64,000 bases of DNA from positions 3,024,001-3,088,000 of the forward strand of contig NZ_CP030265.1 of assembly GCF_008843145.1 (NCBI RefSeq), in the 5' to 3' direction. This DNA is from Skermanella pratensis. Its GTDB lineage: Bacteria; Pseudomonadota; Alphaproteobacteria; Azospirillales; Azospirillaceae. Numbering within the stretch: position 1 is the first letter of the stretch; each line of letters starts with the position of its first letter. A program made the translations under genes and the position numbers. Below the pieces are notes generated by a model, which saw only the letters and a list, made by a program, of their open reading frames with translations, made no database searches and was not told the DNA's origin. Positions 1 to 10,005 of the stretch are shown piece after piece.

Positions 1-160
1 CGACTGTGGTCCGCCCCTCGACCACCACGTGGGAATGCAGGCGGACTCCATCCTCCAACACCACGTCGGCGCCGACCACGCAAAAGGGGCCGATCACCAC
101 GGACGAACCGATACGGGCCGCCGGATCGACAATCGCCGTTGGATGGATGCTCTCGCTCAT
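1..160 (-). CDS. lpxA: UDP-N-acetylglucosamine acyltransferase LpxA (N-terminal fragment)
   Basis: The first 53 codons of a gene that runs off the left edge of the window. The ATG is at 160 and the product begins [18 protein letters not shown], the usual start of LpxA, followed by hexapeptide-repeat sequence of the left-handed beta-helix ([16 protein letters not shown]). LpxA moves a 3-hydroxyacyl chain from ACP onto UDP-GlcNAc, the first step of lipid A synthesis in the cytoplasm. It lies 13 bases after the fabZ stop, and the lpxD-fabZ-lpxA order is the classical one, so the genes are almost certainly co-transcribed. The catalytic His lies outside the window. Confidence 0.93.
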   Translation of the reverse strand, partial: MSESIHPTAIVDPAARIGSSVVIGPFCVVGADVVLEDGVRLHSHVVVEGRTTV

Positions 161-173
161 GGCAGGGGGTCGC

Positions 174-671
174 TCACTCATCCAGGATCATCGCGGCGAA
201 GGTCGCCTCCGAACAGAGGACGCCGTTCACCTTGGCTTCGCCTTTGAATTTCCAGACGTTGCGCCGGTGCTGGAGCTTGGTCACATGGATGTGGACGGTA
301 TCGCCAGGGGTGATCGGCTTGCGGAAGCGCGCGTCGTCTATCGACATGAAGTAGACCAGCTTGCCTTCGGCGTCCGCCCCGAGAGTATGCACCACGAGAA
401 CACCGGCTGTCTGAGCCATCGCCTCGACGATGAGGACGCCCGGCATCACCGGCCGCTGCGGGAAATGGCCCTGGAAGAAGTGCTCGTTGATCGTGACGTT
501 CTTGACCCCCACGGCGCTGACATTGGCGACGACGTTGGTGACACGGTCGATCATCAGCATGGGATAGCGGTGCGGGATCATTTCCATGACCCGCAGGATG
601 TCTATATCGATGCCGTGCTGCTCTTCGCTGCCCTGATGGTCGGTCGCCTGGGTGGCGGAAGTTACTTCCAT
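174..671 (-). CDS. fabZ: 3-hydroxyacyl-ACP dehydratase FabZ
   Basis: 165 residues. FabZ dehydrates (3R)-hydroxyacyl-ACP in fatty-acid elongation and competes with LpxA/LpxD for hydroxymyristoyl-ACP. The hot-dog fold signature is present: [12 protein letters not shown] at about 33-44 and [16 protein letters not shown] with the catalytic His69, then IVEAMAQ with the catalytic Glu83. The first 20 residues are a poorly conserved leader; a later start cannot be excluded, but the ATG at 671 is the obvious one. Its ATG follows the lpxD stop after one base, so translational coupling in the lpxD-fabZ-lpxA series is likely. Confidence 0.96.
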   Translation of the reverse strand: MEVTSATQATDHQGSEEQHGIDIDILRVMEMIPHRYPMLMIDRVTNVVANVSAVGVKNVTINEHFFQGHFPQRPVMPGVLIVEAMAQTAGVLVVHTLGADAEGKLVYFMSIDDARFRKPITPGDTVHIHVTKLQHRRNVWKFKGEAKVNGVLCSEATFAAMILDE

Positions 672-672
672 G

Positions 673-1710
673 TCATTCTTCCTTGAGGCGGGTAGATTTC
701 CCGCGGGTCAGGTTCGCCAAAACCGCGACCTGACGCAACCATTGCTTCATGGGAACCGACGGGACTCCTCCAACCTCGCCACCGGGTGGAATGTCACGCA
801 TCACACCGGCCTTGGCGGCGATCCGCGCGCCCGCGCCGATCTTGAGGTGCCCGGCCAAGCCGGCCTGTGCCGCCAGCACCACATGATGATCGAGCTGCGT
901 GCTGCCCGAGATACCGGACTGCGCGACGATCACGCACCCCGGCCCCATGGCCACGTTGTGCCCGATCTGGACCAGATTATCAATCATCGACCCGCGCCCG
1001 ATCACCGTATCGGGTCCGGCTCCCCGGTCGATCGTCGAGTTGGTTCCGACCTCCACGTCATCCTCGACGATGACGCGGCCAAGCTGCGGAACTCGGACAT
1101 ATCCGGTGGGATCCATGGCGAAGCCGAAACCGTCGGTGCCGATCCGGGCGCCGGGATAGATGTTGACCCGGCTGCCGACAAGGCAATGGCTCAGAGACGC
1201 GCAGGCTCCAATGATGGTGTCGTCGCCGACTTCCACCCGGTCACCGATCACCGCGTTCGGCGCGATCCGGCAGCGGGCGCCGATACGGACGCCGGCGCCG
1301 ATGACCGCTCCCGGACCGACCTCCGTCCCCTCTCCGATCTCGGCAGTCGGATCGACGACGGCATGGGGCGATACTCCGGCTCTGGGGGCGGGAACCGGGT
1401 AGAAGGCTTGCGCGATCAGCGCATAGCCCCGGTAAGGTTTCGGCGTGACGAGGAGCGCCATTCCCGGCGGGGCTTTCGAAACCAGGTCGGGATGGACGAT
1501 GCAGGCACCTGCACCGCTCGCCTCGAAAGATCCGACATATTTCTTGTTGTCCAGGAAGCTGACGTCCCCGGGACCGGCGGTATCCAGCGGGGCGACGTCG
1601 GTGAACTCGGCTGCGGGATCGGCTCCAGGCGCCAGTTCAGCCCCGGCAATGCTGGCCAGCCTTTCCAATGTGAAGGGGCCTGCGACGGTAAAGAATCGAG
1701 GGTCCGGCAT
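673..1710 (-). CDS. lpxD: UDP-3-O-(3-hydroxyacyl)glucosamine N-acyltransferase LpxD
   Basis: 345 residues, normal length. LpxD adds the second 3-hydroxyacyl chain to UDP-3-O-acyl-glucosamine, the third step of lipid A synthesis. An N-terminal uridine-binding domain covers about 1-105. It is followed by a long run of hexapeptide repeats of the form [IV]GxxxxI at about 115-290. The catalytic histidine of the family is seen in NLVQIGHNV (His251). The C-terminal helix ends at TRLKEE. It sits 62 bases downstream of skp and one base before fabZ, in the same envelope operon. Confidence 0.97.
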   Translation of the reverse strand: MPDPRFFTVAGPFTLERLASIAGAELAPGADPAAEFTDVAPLDTAGPGDVSFLDNKKYVGSFEASGAGACIVHPDLVSKAPPGMALLVTPKPYRGYALIAQAFYPVPAPRAGVSPHAVVDPTAEIGEGTEVGPGAVIGAGVRIGARCRIAPNAVIGDRVEVGDDTIIGACASLSHCLVGSRVNIYPGARIGTDGFGFAMDPTGYVRVPQLGRVIVEDDVEVGTNSTIDRGAGPDTVIGRGSMIDNLVQIGHNVAMGPGCVIVAQSGISGSTQLDHHVVLAAQAGLAGHLKIGAGARIAAKAGVMRDIPPGGEVGGVPSVPMKQWLRQVAVLANLTRGKSTRLKEE

Positions 1711-1772
1711 GGCTCCGTTCTTCGTTGGGTTCCGATCGGTTGCTTGTTCCCAAATCGGCCCGGTAGGTCAAG

Positions 1773-2351
1773 TCAACTCTTGGGTACGGTGACCGCCACC
1801 GTAGGCAGCTTCTTGTTCAGACGGTCGAGCACCGATCCGGTCAGGTCAAGCGACTTCTCGGCGATGACGACCTGCTGCTTGGCAAGCACGAGGCTGGCCT
1901 TCTGCTCACCCGCGACTTCCGCAACCACCTCCAGCATGGTTTCGTGCAGCTTCTTCATGGATTCGTTGAAGGCTTGGTCCAGTACGCGCTTCCGCGTCTG
2001 GACCGACCGCTGGACATCGGCAACCTGTTGCTCGAATTCCCGGCGCTTCTGCTCGAACGCCTCCGGAGCCAGGGTGGAGCGCTGCCGGCCCAGTTCCTGT
2101 TCCGCGGCGCGGAGGTTCTCCTCCTGCTTCGAGATTTCCCGCTGATAGGTCTGGCGCTGTGCGTCGAGCTGTTTCTGTATGCTCTGCGCGGCAGCCGACA
2201 CCTGCATGATCTGCTGGACGTCGACCACCGCCACTGTCGTCGCGGGAAGCTGCTGCGCAGCCGCTTGGCGCGGCAGGCCGACCGTGATGACGGCCAGGGC
2301 CAAGCCGGCGGCGATCAGAGCCTTTCTGGCGGCGCTCAGGTCACGTACCAT
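1773..2351 (-). CDS. skp: OmpH/Skp-family periplasmic chaperone
   Basis: 192 residues. A signal peptide is clear: positively charged start, hydrophobic stretch ALIAAGLALAVITVGL, and AAA-Q near residue 33. The mature part begins with AVVDVQQIM, typical of the OmpH/Skp family, followed by a long charged coiled coil (about 55-130) rich in Glu, Gln and Arg that forms the tentacles. Skp holds unfolded outer-membrane proteins in the periplasm and hands them to BamA. The gene lies two bases after the bamA stop and just before lpxD, the conserved bamA-skp-lpxD arrangement. Confidence 0.93.
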   Translation of the reverse strand: MVRDLSAARKALIAAGLALAVITVGLPRQAAAQQLPATTVAVVDVQQIMQVSAAAQSIQKQLDAQRQTYQREISKQEENLRAAEQELGRQRSTLAPEAFEQKRREFEQQVADVQRSVQTRKRVLDQAFNESMKKLHETMLEVVAEVAGEQKASLVLAKQQVVIAEKSLDLTGSVLDRLNKKLPTVAVTVPKS

Positions 2352-2353
2352 GC

Positions 2354-4690
2354 CTAGAACCTGGTGCCGAAGCTGAAGCGGAACTGCTCCTTCTTGTCAT
2401 AGTCTTCCTTCACGATCGGGAAGGCTAGATCGACGCGGATCGGCCCGAGCGGCGACCGCCAGGAAATGCCGGCGCCAATCGAAAGCCGTATTGCATCATC
2501 TTCGACCAGACGCTCAAGTCTGTTTGTGGCTGGGTTGATCTGCGCGGTCGCATCGACATCACCAAGAGTACCAAAATCGGTGAAGGTGTGACCGGTGACG
2601 CCGAACTCGTCAGGCAGGCCGATCGGGAAGGCCAATTCGACGCTTCCGCGAGCGAACCGGTTGCCGCCGAGGCTGTCGTCGCTATCCAACTCGCGCGGGC
2701 CGATACCGGCCGGAGCGAAGCCGCGCAGGCTGTCGCCGCCGATGAAGAACCGGTCGGAAATCGCAACGTCCTCCCCGATCCCCACGATGAACCCGACCTC
2801 ACCCAGGAAGCTGAGGACCGTTCCTTCGGTAACCGGGAAATAGACGCCGGCTCCCAGCCGGTTCCGCGAGAACTGGGCATCGCCTCCCAGGCCCGCGACC
2901 TCGTTGTTGAGGCGGATGAAGTAACCGTCGGTCGGGTTGATCCGGCTGTCGCGCGCGTCGTACAGCAGTTCCTGCCCGACCAGCGAGACGATGCGGGTTC
3001 CCTCCTGCTCGCGGATGAAGCGGGAGGCGTCGGACGCGACGTTCTCGATTTCGGTCTGTTGCAGGGTGTAGTTCAATCGCTGGCGCAGGCGCTCGGTCAG
3101 CGGATAGCCGAGCCGGAAGCCGATGCCGGTGTTGGCCTCGTCGTAGGAGCTTTCATCCTGGTTGTCGCGGGTGATGCGGAACAGGTCGATACCCGCGGCG
3201 AGATCGCGCTCCAGGAAGTAAGGTTCGGTGAAACTCAGGTCGAATTCCTGGGTCCGCCCTGACACTGTCGCGGCGAAACGCAGATCCTGACCGCGGCCGA
3301 GCAGGTTGCGTTCCCGGATGCCGAAATTGGCGAGCGGGCCGTCGATGGTGGAGAAGCCGGCGCCGATCTCGATCTCGCCGGTCGATTGCTCCTGGACGTC
3401 GACCTGGATGACGGACCGGTCGGGCTGGACGCCTTCCGCGGTCGATATGCTCACCCGCTCGAAGAACCCCAGGTCGCGGATGCGGCGCTCCGATCGCCTC
3501 AGTTTCGAGGTATTGAACGGATCCCCTTCGACCAGCAGCATTTCGCGCCGGATCACCCGGTCGAGCGTGCGGACGTTTCCGGTGATGTCGATCCGGTCGA
3601 CGAAGACGCGCGGGCCTTCCCCGATCTCGTAGATGACATCGATCGTCCGGGTCTCGCGGTTGCGGACGATCCGGGGCTGGATGTCCACGAAGGCATACTG
3701 GAGGTCGCCGACTGCGTTGGTCAGGTTGGCGATCGAGGTTTCGACCTCCTCGGCGTTGTACCAATCGCCGTCGACCGTGGTCAGCCGGTCGCGCAGGCTC
3801 TCGGCGTCAAGGTCTCGCAGTTCGGTCTCCAACCCGATCTTGCCGAACTTGTAGCGCTCTCCCTCCTCGACCGTGAAGGTGATGAAGAAGCCGTCGCGGT
3901 CGGGAGTCAGTTCAGCTACGGCCGAGACCACCCGGAAATCGGCATAGCCGCGCGACAGATAGAATCGGCGCAACCGGTCGCGGTCGAAGGTCAGGCGGTC
4001 GGGATCGTAGGTATCGTCGGTGGTCAGGAACCGGTACCAGCGCGACTCGCGGGTCTGGATCTCCTCCCGCAGCCGGCTGTCGCTGAACATCTCGTTGCCG
4101 ATGAAGTTGATCCGCCGAACCCCCGTGCGGGCACCCTCGTCGATCTCGAACACCAGATCGACGCGGTTCTGGTCCAGTTGGATGACCTTCGGCTCCACGG
4201 TCGCGGCGAACCGTCCGCTCCGCCGGTAGATCTCGAGCAGGCGCTGGACGTCGTTTTGCACCCGCGTCCGGGTATAGACGACGCGGGGCCGGAGCTGGAC
4301 CTCGCGCTCCAGGTCGGCGTCTTCGATCCGCTGGTTACCCTCGAAGGCGATCCGGTTGATGATCGGGTTCTCGACCACGTTCACCACCAGGGTATTGCCC
4401 TCGCGCCGAAGGGTGACGTCGGCGAACAGGCCGGTGGCGAACAAGGCCTTCAGCGAGTCGTCGATCCGTGACGGATTGAACGGATCGCCGGGACGGACCA
4501 CCAGATAAGACCGTACCGTCGTCGGCTCGATTCGCTGGGTGCCTTCGACCCGGATGTCCGAAATGGTACCGCCGGAGAAATTGGCCTGCGCCACCGTGGT
4601 CGGCAGCCCCTGGGCCAGTGCGATGGTCGACGTAGCCGTCGTCGTGCACGCAGCCAGCACGCAGGCTGCCAAAAACCTGTTCAGCCCCAA
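2354..4690 (-). CDS. bamA: Outer membrane protein assembly factor BamA
   Basis: About 778 residues if translation begins at the TTG at 4690. That start is chosen because a GGGGG Shine-Dalgarno lies six bases upstream and because it gives a compact signal peptide (GLNRFLAACVLAACTTTAT, cut after ALAQ). The frame stays open to a GTG at 4753 inside rseP. Five POTRA domains fill roughly residues 40-410, starting with ISDIRVEGTQRIEPTTVRSYL. The 16-strand barrel follows and ends in FRFSFGTRF with the terminal Phe used as assembly signal. BamA inserts beta-barrel proteins into the outer membrane. It follows rseP and precedes skp. Confidence 0.95.
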   Translation of the reverse strand: MGLNRFLAACVLAACTTTATSTIALAQGLPTTVAQANFSGGTISDIRVEGTQRIEPTTVRSYLVVRPGDPFNPSRIDDSLKALFATGLFADVTLRREGNTLVVNVVENPIINRIAFEGNQRIEDADLEREVQLRPRVVYTRTRVQNDVQRLLEIYRRSGRFAATVEPKVIQLDQNRVDLVFEIDEGARTGVRRINFIGNEMFSDSRLREEIQTRESRWYRFLTTDDTYDPDRLTFDRDRLRRFYLSRGYADFRVVSAVAELTPDRDGFFITFTVEEGERYKFGKIGLETELRDLDAESLRDRLTTVDGDWYNAEEVETSIANLTNAVGDLQYAFVDIQPRIVRNRETRTIDVIYEIGEGPRVFVDRIDITGNVRTLDRVIRREMLLVEGDPFNTSKLRRSERRIRDLGFFERVSISTAEGVQPDRSVIQVDVQEQSTGEIEIGAGFSTIDGPLANFGIRERNLLGRGQDLRFAATVSGRTQEFDLSFTEPYFLERDLAAGIDLFRITRDNQDESSYDEANTGIGFRLGYPLTERLRQRLNYTLQQTEIENVASDASRFIREQEGTRIVSLVGQELLYDARDSRINPTDGYFIRLNNEVAGLGGDAQFSRNRLGAGVYFPVTEGTVLSFLGEVGFIVGIGEDVAISDRFFIGGDSLRGFAPAGIGPRELDSDDSLGGNRFARGSVELAFPIGLPDEFGVTGHTFTDFGTLGDVDATAQINPATNRLERLVEDDAIRLSIGAGISWRSPLGPIRVDLAFPIVKEDYDKKEQFRFSFGTRF

Positions 4691-4718
4691 CTGAAACCCC
4701 CAATAACTTCCTATCCCG

Positions 4719-5852
4719 TCAGGAAACCAAGTCACGGAAGAAGTCGACCACACGCAGGTGCACCAAGTCGTTCCAGGTCGCGAAGACCATCAAGGTGAGC
4801 ACCAGGGCCAAACCAATCCGAAAGCCATATTCCTGAGCCCTGTCGCCGAGCGGCTTACCACGGATCGCCTCAACGGCATAGAACAACAAGTGGCCGCCGT
4901 CCAACATCGGAATGGGAAAAAGGTTAATGAGGCCGAGATTGACCGAGAGGATCGCCATGAACCAGACCAGCGCCACGACGCCGCTCTGAGCCACCTCGCC
5001 GGACATCTGCGCGATGCGCAGCGGGCCGCCCAGCTCCTCGGTCCCGCGCGAGCCGGAGATCATCTGGCCGACGGCGCCCAGAGTGCCCACGGTCAGGTTG
5101 ACGGTCTCCCGCCCGGCCTGCCAGAGGGCTGTCAGCGGGTCATGCCTGCGGTATTCCATGCCGGCCCGGCCGATCCCGAGCAGGCCGATGGAGTGGGTAT
5201 TGCCCATCCGGTCGGTGATCTGGGTCACCTCGGGCGTGACGGACATCGGTACGCGACTACCGTCGCGCTCGACCACCAGCGCCAGGGGAGTTCCCTGATT
5301 GAACCGGACGATCTGCTGGACTTCCTCGAAACGCTCGATCGGCTGGCCGTCGATCTCCACGATGACGTCGCCCGGCAGGATGCCCGCCCGGGCGGCGGCA
5401 CTCTGCTCCTGCACAGTCCCGATGTCCGGCGGCGTGTAGGGCTGTCCGTAGAGCGAGAACAGCAGCGTCAGGCCGATGATGGCGAACAGGAAATTGGCGA
5501 TCGGACCGGCCGCCACGATGGCGGCGCGCTGCCCCAGCCGCTTGTGGAAGAAGGATAACTCGCGCTCCTGCGGGGTCATGGTCCGGACCGCGCCGCTTGG
5601 CGTGCTGGCCGCGTCGGCGTCCCCGAACATCTTGACGTAGCCGCCGAGCGGAATCGCGCTGAACTTCCACCGGGTGCCTGCGCGATCCGTACGGCCGAAC
5701 AGTTCCGGACCGAACCCGATCGAGAAGGTCTCGATGCGCACGCCATTGCGGCGGGCGACCCAGTAATGGCCAAGCTCGTGAACGAACACGAGCACGGTCA
5801 GCACGACCAGGAAGGGGATGACGTAGGTCCACAGACCGGTGAGGAATTCCAT
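4719..5852 (-). CDS. rseP: Site-2 zinc metalloprotease RseP
   Basis: 377 residues, with about four membrane segments. The zinc site HExxH lies in the first helix (VHELGHYW, His25, Glu26, His29) and the second motif, NLFPIPMLDGGHLL with LDG at 317-319, is in the third. A single PDZ domain is present around 150-215 (AGILPGDVIVEIDGQPI), where E. coli RseP has two. The family cleaves transmembrane anti-sigma factors and leftover signal peptides inside the inner membrane. It lies between dxr and bamA, overlapping or abutting the bamA start, as in most Alphaproteobacteria. Confidence 0.95.
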   Translation of the reverse strand: MEFLTGLWTYVIPFLVVLTVLVFVHELGHYWVARRNGVRIETFSIGFGPELFGRTDRAGTRWKFSAIPLGGYVKMFGDADAASTPSGAVRTMTPQERELSFFHKRLGQRAAIVAAGPIANFLFAIIGLTLLFSLYGQPYTPPDIGTVQEQSAAARAGILPGDVIVEIDGQPIERFEEVQQIVRFNQGTPLALVVERDGSRVPMSVTPEVTQITDRMGNTHSIGLLGIGRAGMEYRRHDPLTALWQAGRETVNLTVGTLGAVGQMISGSRGTEELGGPLRIAQMSGEVAQSGVVALVWFMAILSVNLGLINLFPIPMLDGGHLLFYAVEAIRGKPLGDRAQEYGFRIGLALVLTLMVFATWNDLVHLRVVDFFRDLVS

Positions 5853-5882
5853 TGGTTCTCCCGCCGCCCGCGGCTCAGGGGT

Positions 5883-7082
5883 TCATTCGCTGCAACGGGC
5901 CAAGTTTTCGCTCGCTTCACGGCGAGCTTCCGCGTCGATGTGGCGCACATCGTCCAGATGATCAAGGCGGGAATGTGGCAGCCGCTCCAGCGTCTGCTCG
6001 ACCACGCGCTCGATGTCCAGGAATCCGATGCGCCTTTCCAGGAATCCCTGGACTGCCACTTCGTTCGCCGCGTTCAAAATTGTAGGAGCGCCTCCGCCGC
6101 TTTGCAAGGCATGGCGGGCGAGGCGCAGCGCCGGGAAGCGCTGAGGATCCGGCGCCTCGAACGTCAGCGTTCCGGCGCTGATCAGGTCCAGCGGGGCGGC
6201 CGGCGTGGGGATACGCTCCGGCCAGCCCAAGGCGAATGCGATAGGCGTCCGCATGTCGGGCGTTCCGAGTTGGGCAAGCACCGAGCCATCGACATATTCC
6301 ACCATGCTGTGGATCACCGACTGGGGATGAACGACCACGTCGATGCGTTCCTCGGGCATGGCGAACAGGAAATGCGCCTCGATGATCTCCAGCCCCTTGT
6401 TCATCATCGTGGCACTGTCGACCGAGATCTTGGCGCCCATCCGCCAAGTCGGGTGGGCGCACGCCTGCTCCGGCCCGGCTTCGGCCATCTGGGACCTGGA
6501 GGACTGGCGGAATGGTCCGCCCGACGCGGTCAGCAGCAGGCGCCGGATCGAGTCGCGCCGATCGGGATCGAACACCTGGAAGATCGCGTTGTGCTCGCTG
6601 TCGACCGGCAGCAGCGTGGCGCCGCAGTCCCGCACCAGGTCCATCATCAGCGGCCCGGCGCAGACCAGGCACTCCTTGTTGGCGAAGGCGACGATGGCGC
6701 CGCGCCGGGCGGCGGCCAGCGTCGATTCCAGCCCGGCGGCACCGACGATCGCGGCCATGACCCAGTCGGCCGGGCGTTGGGCCGCTTCGACCACCGCCTC
6801 GGGCCCGGCGGCAACCTCGATCCCGCTGCCGGCCAGCGCGTCGCGCAGGGCCTGATAACCCGCGGGATCGGCGATCACCACCAGCGCCGGGCGCAGCGCC
6901 CTGGCCTGCTCGACCAGATGGGCGACATTGCGGCCGGCGGTCAGCGCCTCGACCGTGTAGGCTCCCGGATCGCGGGAGATCAGATCGACCGTATTGCGGC
7001 CGACCGAGCCGGTCGATCCGAGGATCGTGACGCGCCGGGGAGATCCGGTCCGCTCCGACGTGCGCGCGCCTGCTACCACCAT
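5883..7082 (-). CDS. dxr: 1-deoxy-D-xylulose 5-phosphate reductoisomerase
   Basis: 399 residues. Dxr makes 2-C-methyl-D-erythritol 4-phosphate from DXP with NADPH, the committed step of the MEP isoprenoid pathway. The NADPH-binding loop is [14 protein letters not shown] at about 18-31, the metal ligands are in [13 protein letters not shown] (Asp161, Glu163), and the phosphate and flexible-loop region SSRSQM follows. The first 15 residues look like a leader. The start overlaps the cdsA stop by ten bases, indicating coupling. The product feeds uppS, two genes upstream. Confidence 0.96.
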   Translation of the reverse strand: MVVAGARTSERTGSPRRVTILGSTGSVGRNTVDLISRDPGAYTVEALTAGRNVAHLVEQARALRPALVVIADPAGYQALRDALAGSGIEVAAGPEAVVEAAQRPADWVMAAIVGAAGLESTLAAARRGAIVAFANKECLVCAGPLMMDLVRDCGATLLPVDSEHNAIFQVFDPDRRDSIRRLLLTASGGPFRQSSRSQMAEAGPEQACAHPTWRMGAKISVDSATMMNKGLEIIEAHFLFAMPEERIDVVVHPQSVIHSMVEYVDGSVLAQLGTPDMRTPIAFALGWPERIPTPAAPLDLISAGTLTFEAPDPQRFPALRLARHALQSGGGAPTILNAANEVAVQGFLERRIGFLDIERVVEQTLERLPHSRLDHLDDVRHIDAEARREASENLARCSE

Positions 7083-7933
7083 GCGAGAGCTTTCCCCAAA
7101 GTCGCGTGGAACAGCGCGAAGACCGGCGCTGCGACAATAAGTCCGTCCACGCGGTCGAGCAGACCGCCATGGCCGGGAATGAGACGCCCGCTGTCCTTGA
7201 CGTCGAAACGGCGCTTGATGCCCGACTCGAACAGATCGCCGATCTGGCCGACCACGGCGAGCACCATGCCCAGCACGGCCGCCAGCCAGGGCCGCTCGGC
7301 GTCGAACGCGACGGCGACGCCGGCGCCGAACGCCGCGGCGCTCAGCATGCCGCCGATCAGCCCGGCCCAGGTCTTCTTGGGGCTGATACGGGGGGCCAGC
7401 TTCGGTCCGCCGATGCTCTTGCCGGCGGCATAGGCGCCGATGTCAGTCGCCCAGATGCAGAACAGAAGATAGATCAGCAGCCCCAGCCCGTCCTCCGGAT
7501 GGCCCCGGACCCAGATCAGGGAGACGCTGCCGAAGACGATGTAGGGAATGCCGAAGGAGAAGAGCCAGCGGTGGTCCGAATGGGACATCCAGGCATAACC
7601 CAGAAGCGCCACCGTAAGGATAGCCGCCAGGAGGAGCGACAGCGCCGCCCCCATGATGAAGTCCGCGATCAGGACCGCCGCCACCGCCGCCACCGGCAGC
7701 GAAGCGACCCACCTGGAGCGGTCCGGCTCGACGAGCCGGGTCCACTCCGCAACCGCCAGGACTGCGAAGGTCAGGATCAGGACTTCGAAGACCCAGCCGC
7801 CGAGATAGACCGCCAGAAGAACGACGGGTCCGAGAACCAGAGCCGAGATGATCCTGGTACGCAGGTTTCCCGTTCTACCGAGTCCCGACTGCGCCGTAGC
7901 GCCTGTCGCGCTGGTTGAATTCTCGGATTGCAT
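7073..7933 (-). CDS. cdsA: Phosphatidate cytidylyltransferase CdsA
   Basis: 286 residues with about seven or eight hydrophobic segments from residue 27 onward. CdsA makes CDP-diacylglycerol from phosphatidate and CTP in the inner membrane. The family signature is in the C-terminal third: [12 protein letters not shown], then [18 protein letters not shown] and [14 protein letters not shown]. With the ATG at 7933 the gene overlaps the uppS end by 59 bases, which is long. Translation may start at a later codon nearer to [12 protein letters not shown], but no clearly better ribosome site was found. Same operon as uppS and dxr. Confidence 0.94.
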   Translation of the reverse strand: MQSENSTSATGATAQSGLGRTGNLRTRIISALVLGPVVLLAVYLGGWVFEVLILTFAVLAVAEWTRLVEPDRSRWVASLPVAAVAAVLIADFIMGAALSLLLAAILTVALLGYAWMSHSDHRWLFSFGIPYIVFGSVSLIWVRGHPEDGLGLLIYLLFCIWATDIGAYAAGKSIGGPKLAPRISPKKTWAGLIGGMLSAAAFGAGVAVAFDAERPWLAAVLGMVLAVVGQIGDLFESGIKRRFDVKDSGRLIPGHGGLLDRVDGLIVAAPVFALFHATLGKALAWW

Positions 7934-8606
7934 CTTCCAGATCGCGCTTCGTGAAATCGGGCCACAGCGTATCGACGAAGACCAGTTCGGTATAGGCCAA
8001 TTGCCACAGCAGGAAATTGCTGATCCGCTGCTCGCCGCTGGTACGCAGCAACAGGTCGGGATCGGGAATGTCCCGGGTCAGGAGACGGCCCGAGAAGGAC
8101 TCCTCGGTCACGTCCTCGGGGTTGAGCCTCCCCTCCAGGGCATCCCTGACCATCTGCCGGGCGGCATTCGCGATCTCCTGCCGGGCGCCGTAGCTGAGCG
8201 CGATAGTCAGGTTCAGCTCGCCGTTCCCGCGGGTCAGTTCCTCCGCGTTCTGGATCATGGTGACGATGTCGCCGGACAGACGGGAACGGTCGCCGATCAC
8301 CCGCAGCCGGACGCCGTTCTTGTGGAGTTCGGCGATTTCGCTGCGCAGGTAGAACCGGAGGAGTTGCATGAGGTCGAACACCTCGCCCTCCGGCCGCCGC
8401 CAGTTCTCCGACGAGAATCCGAACATGGTGAGGTAGGGGATGCCCAATTCGCGGGCAGCCTCCACGGTTCGCCTTACGGCTTCGATGCCTTTGCGATGCC
8501 CTGCGGTCCGCGGCAGGCCGCGGGCTTTCGCCCAGCGGCCGTTACCGTCCATGATGATCGCTACGTGCTGCGGCAAGGTGCCCGTCGTGGTCAAAGTCCC
8601 CTGCAT
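7875..8606 (-). CDS. uppS: Undecaprenyl pyrophosphate synthase
   Basis: 243 residues. This cis-prenyltransferase adds eight isopentenyl units to farnesyl-PP to make the C55 carrier used for peptidoglycan and LPS. The N-terminal signature VAIIMDGNGRWAKARG includes the catalytic Asp20 and the pyrophosphate-binding residues. GHRKGIEAVRRTV and the C-terminal block DLLLRTSGEQRISNFLLWQ are also typical. It starts five bases after frr ends. The frr-uppS-cdsA-dxr order is conserved across Alphaproteobacteria. Confidence 0.97.
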   Translation of the reverse strand: MQGTLTTTGTLPQHVAIIMDGNGRWAKARGLPRTAGHRKGIEAVRRTVEAARELGIPYLTMFGFSSENWRRPEGEVFDLMQLLRFYLRSEIAELHKNGVRLRVIGDRSRLSGDIVTMIQNAEELTRGNGELNLTIALSYGARQEIANAARQMVRDALEGRLNPEDVTEESFSGRLLTRDIPDPDLLLRTSGEQRISNFLLWQLAYTELVFVDTLWPDFTKRDLEDAIREFNQRDRRYGAVGTR

Positions 8607-8611
8607 CGAGG

Positions 8612-9169
8612 TCAGACCTGCATGATCTCTTTTTCCTTGGCCGCGAGCGCTTCGTCGATCTTCTTGATGTGGGCGTCGGTCATGGACTGGACCTCGTCGG
8701 CCCAGGTTTTGTGTTCATCCTGGCTGATGTCGCCGCCTTTTTCCATGCGCTTCAGCATGTCCATTCCGTCCCGGCGCACATTGCGAACGGCGACACGGGC
8801 CTGCTCGGCGTAGCGCGAAGCGACCTTGGACAGTTCGGCCCGGCGCTCCTGGTTCAAGTCGGGTATCGGCACGCGCACGTTCTGGCCATCGGTCTGAGGG
8901 TTCAGCCCGAGGCCGCCGTCGCGGATCGCCTTCTCGACGGCCTTGACCATGCCGCGGTCCCAGACCTGCACCGTGATCAGCCGCGCTTCGGGCACGCTGA
9001 TGGTACCGACCTGGTTGAGAGGCATCTGCTGGCCATAGGCCTCGACGGTGATCGGTTCAAGCAGACTGGCGGAGGCGCGGCCAGTGCGCAGCCCGCCGAA
9101 TTCCTTGCGCAGCGACTCCAGGGCGCCGTCCATGCGGCGGCTGAGCGAGTCAATATCAGGGTCGGCCAC
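8612..9169 (-). CDS. frr: Ribosome recycling factor
   Basis: 185 residues, exactly the usual length. RRF splits post-termination ribosomes together with EF-G. The sequence shows the three-helix bundle and the conserved blocks [43 protein letters not shown] and [12 protein letters not shown]. The start codon is GTG at 9169, six bases after the pyrH stop, so coupling with pyrH is expected, as in most Proteobacteria. Confidence 0.97.
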   Translation of the reverse strand: MADPDIDSLSRRMDGALESLRKEFGGLRTGRASASLLEPITVEAYGQQMPLNQVGTISVPEARLITVQVWDRGMVKAVEKAIRDGGLGLNPQTDGQNVRVPIPDLNQERRAELSKVASRYAEQARVAVRNVRRDGMDMLKRMEKGGDISQDEHKTWADEVQSMTDAHIKKIDEALAAKEKEIMQV

Positions 9170-9175
9170 GGTAGT

Positions 9176-9901
9176 TCAGCCCTCTTCCGTGATGATCGTG
9201 AACTTGCCGCGCCCCGCCATGACTTCGGCAAAGGCACCGGCCGTGTGGATCGAGAACACTAGGATGGGTATTTTATTCTCGCGCGCCAGCGAAATGGCCG
9301 AGGCGTCCATCACCTGGAGATCCTTCGCCAGAACCTCAAGGTGGGTCAACGTCTCGAAGCGCTGAGCCGACGGGTCCTTGTTGGGATCGGCGGAGTAGAC
9401 GCCATCCACTTTGGTGCCCTTCAGGAGCGCGTCGCAGCCCATTTCGGACGCGCGGAGCGCCGCTGCGGTATCGGTCGTGAAGAACGGGTTACCCGTTCCG
9501 GCACCGAAGATCACGACCCGCCCCTTCTCCATGTGGCGCACGGCGCGGCGCCGGATATAAGGTTCGCAGACGCTGGCCATGGGGATGGCGGACTGCACCC
9601 GGGTCTGAACGCCCCTGCGCTCCAGCGCGCTCTGCATCGCCAGCGCGTTGATCACCGTCGCGAGCATGCCCATGTAATCGGCCGTCGCCCGCTCCATCCC
9701 CGTCGCTGCGCCCGAGACGCCGCGGAAGATGTTGCCGCCGCCGATCACCAGGCAGACCTCGACGCCCATGCCGACGACGGATTTCACCTCATCGGCGACC
9801 CGATCGACGATTTCGGGGTCCAGCCCGTATTCCCGATTGCCCATCAGCGCCTCGCCGGAGATCTTCAGCAGGACGCGACCATACCGGGCGTTGGTGGGCA
9901 T
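9176..9901 (-). CDS. pyrH: UMP kinase PyrH
   Basis: 241 residues from the ATG at 9901. Upstream in-frame starts exist at 9910, 9922 and 9925 (TTG). The 9901 start is preferred because GGAGGGGGCG lies directly before it and the protein then begins [20 protein letters not shown], the family start. PyrH phosphorylates UMP to UDP. Motifs seen are KISGEALMG, the glycine-rich [27 protein letters not shown] and [13 protein letters not shown]. It follows tsf by about 100 bases and precedes frr. Confidence 0.95.
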   Translation of the reverse strand: MPTNARYGRVLLKISGEALMGNREYGLDPEIVDRVADEVKSVVGMGVEVCLVIGGGNIFRGVSGAATGMERATADYMGMLATVINALAMQSALERRGVQTRVQSAIPMASVCEPYIRRRAVRHMEKGRVVIFGAGTGNPFFTTDTAAALRASEMGCDALLKGTKVDGVYSADPNKDPSAQRFETLTHLEVLAKDLQVMDASAISLARENKIPILVFSIHTAGAFAEVMAGRGKFTIITEEG

Positions 9902-10005
9902 CGCCCCCTCCATCGCAGTCATCAAAAGTAATCCCTAAGCCAGCGATCGTGCGAGCCGGCGGCCGCCTCGGGGGCGACCGCCAATAGCTTCAGCGACAGA
10001 CAGTC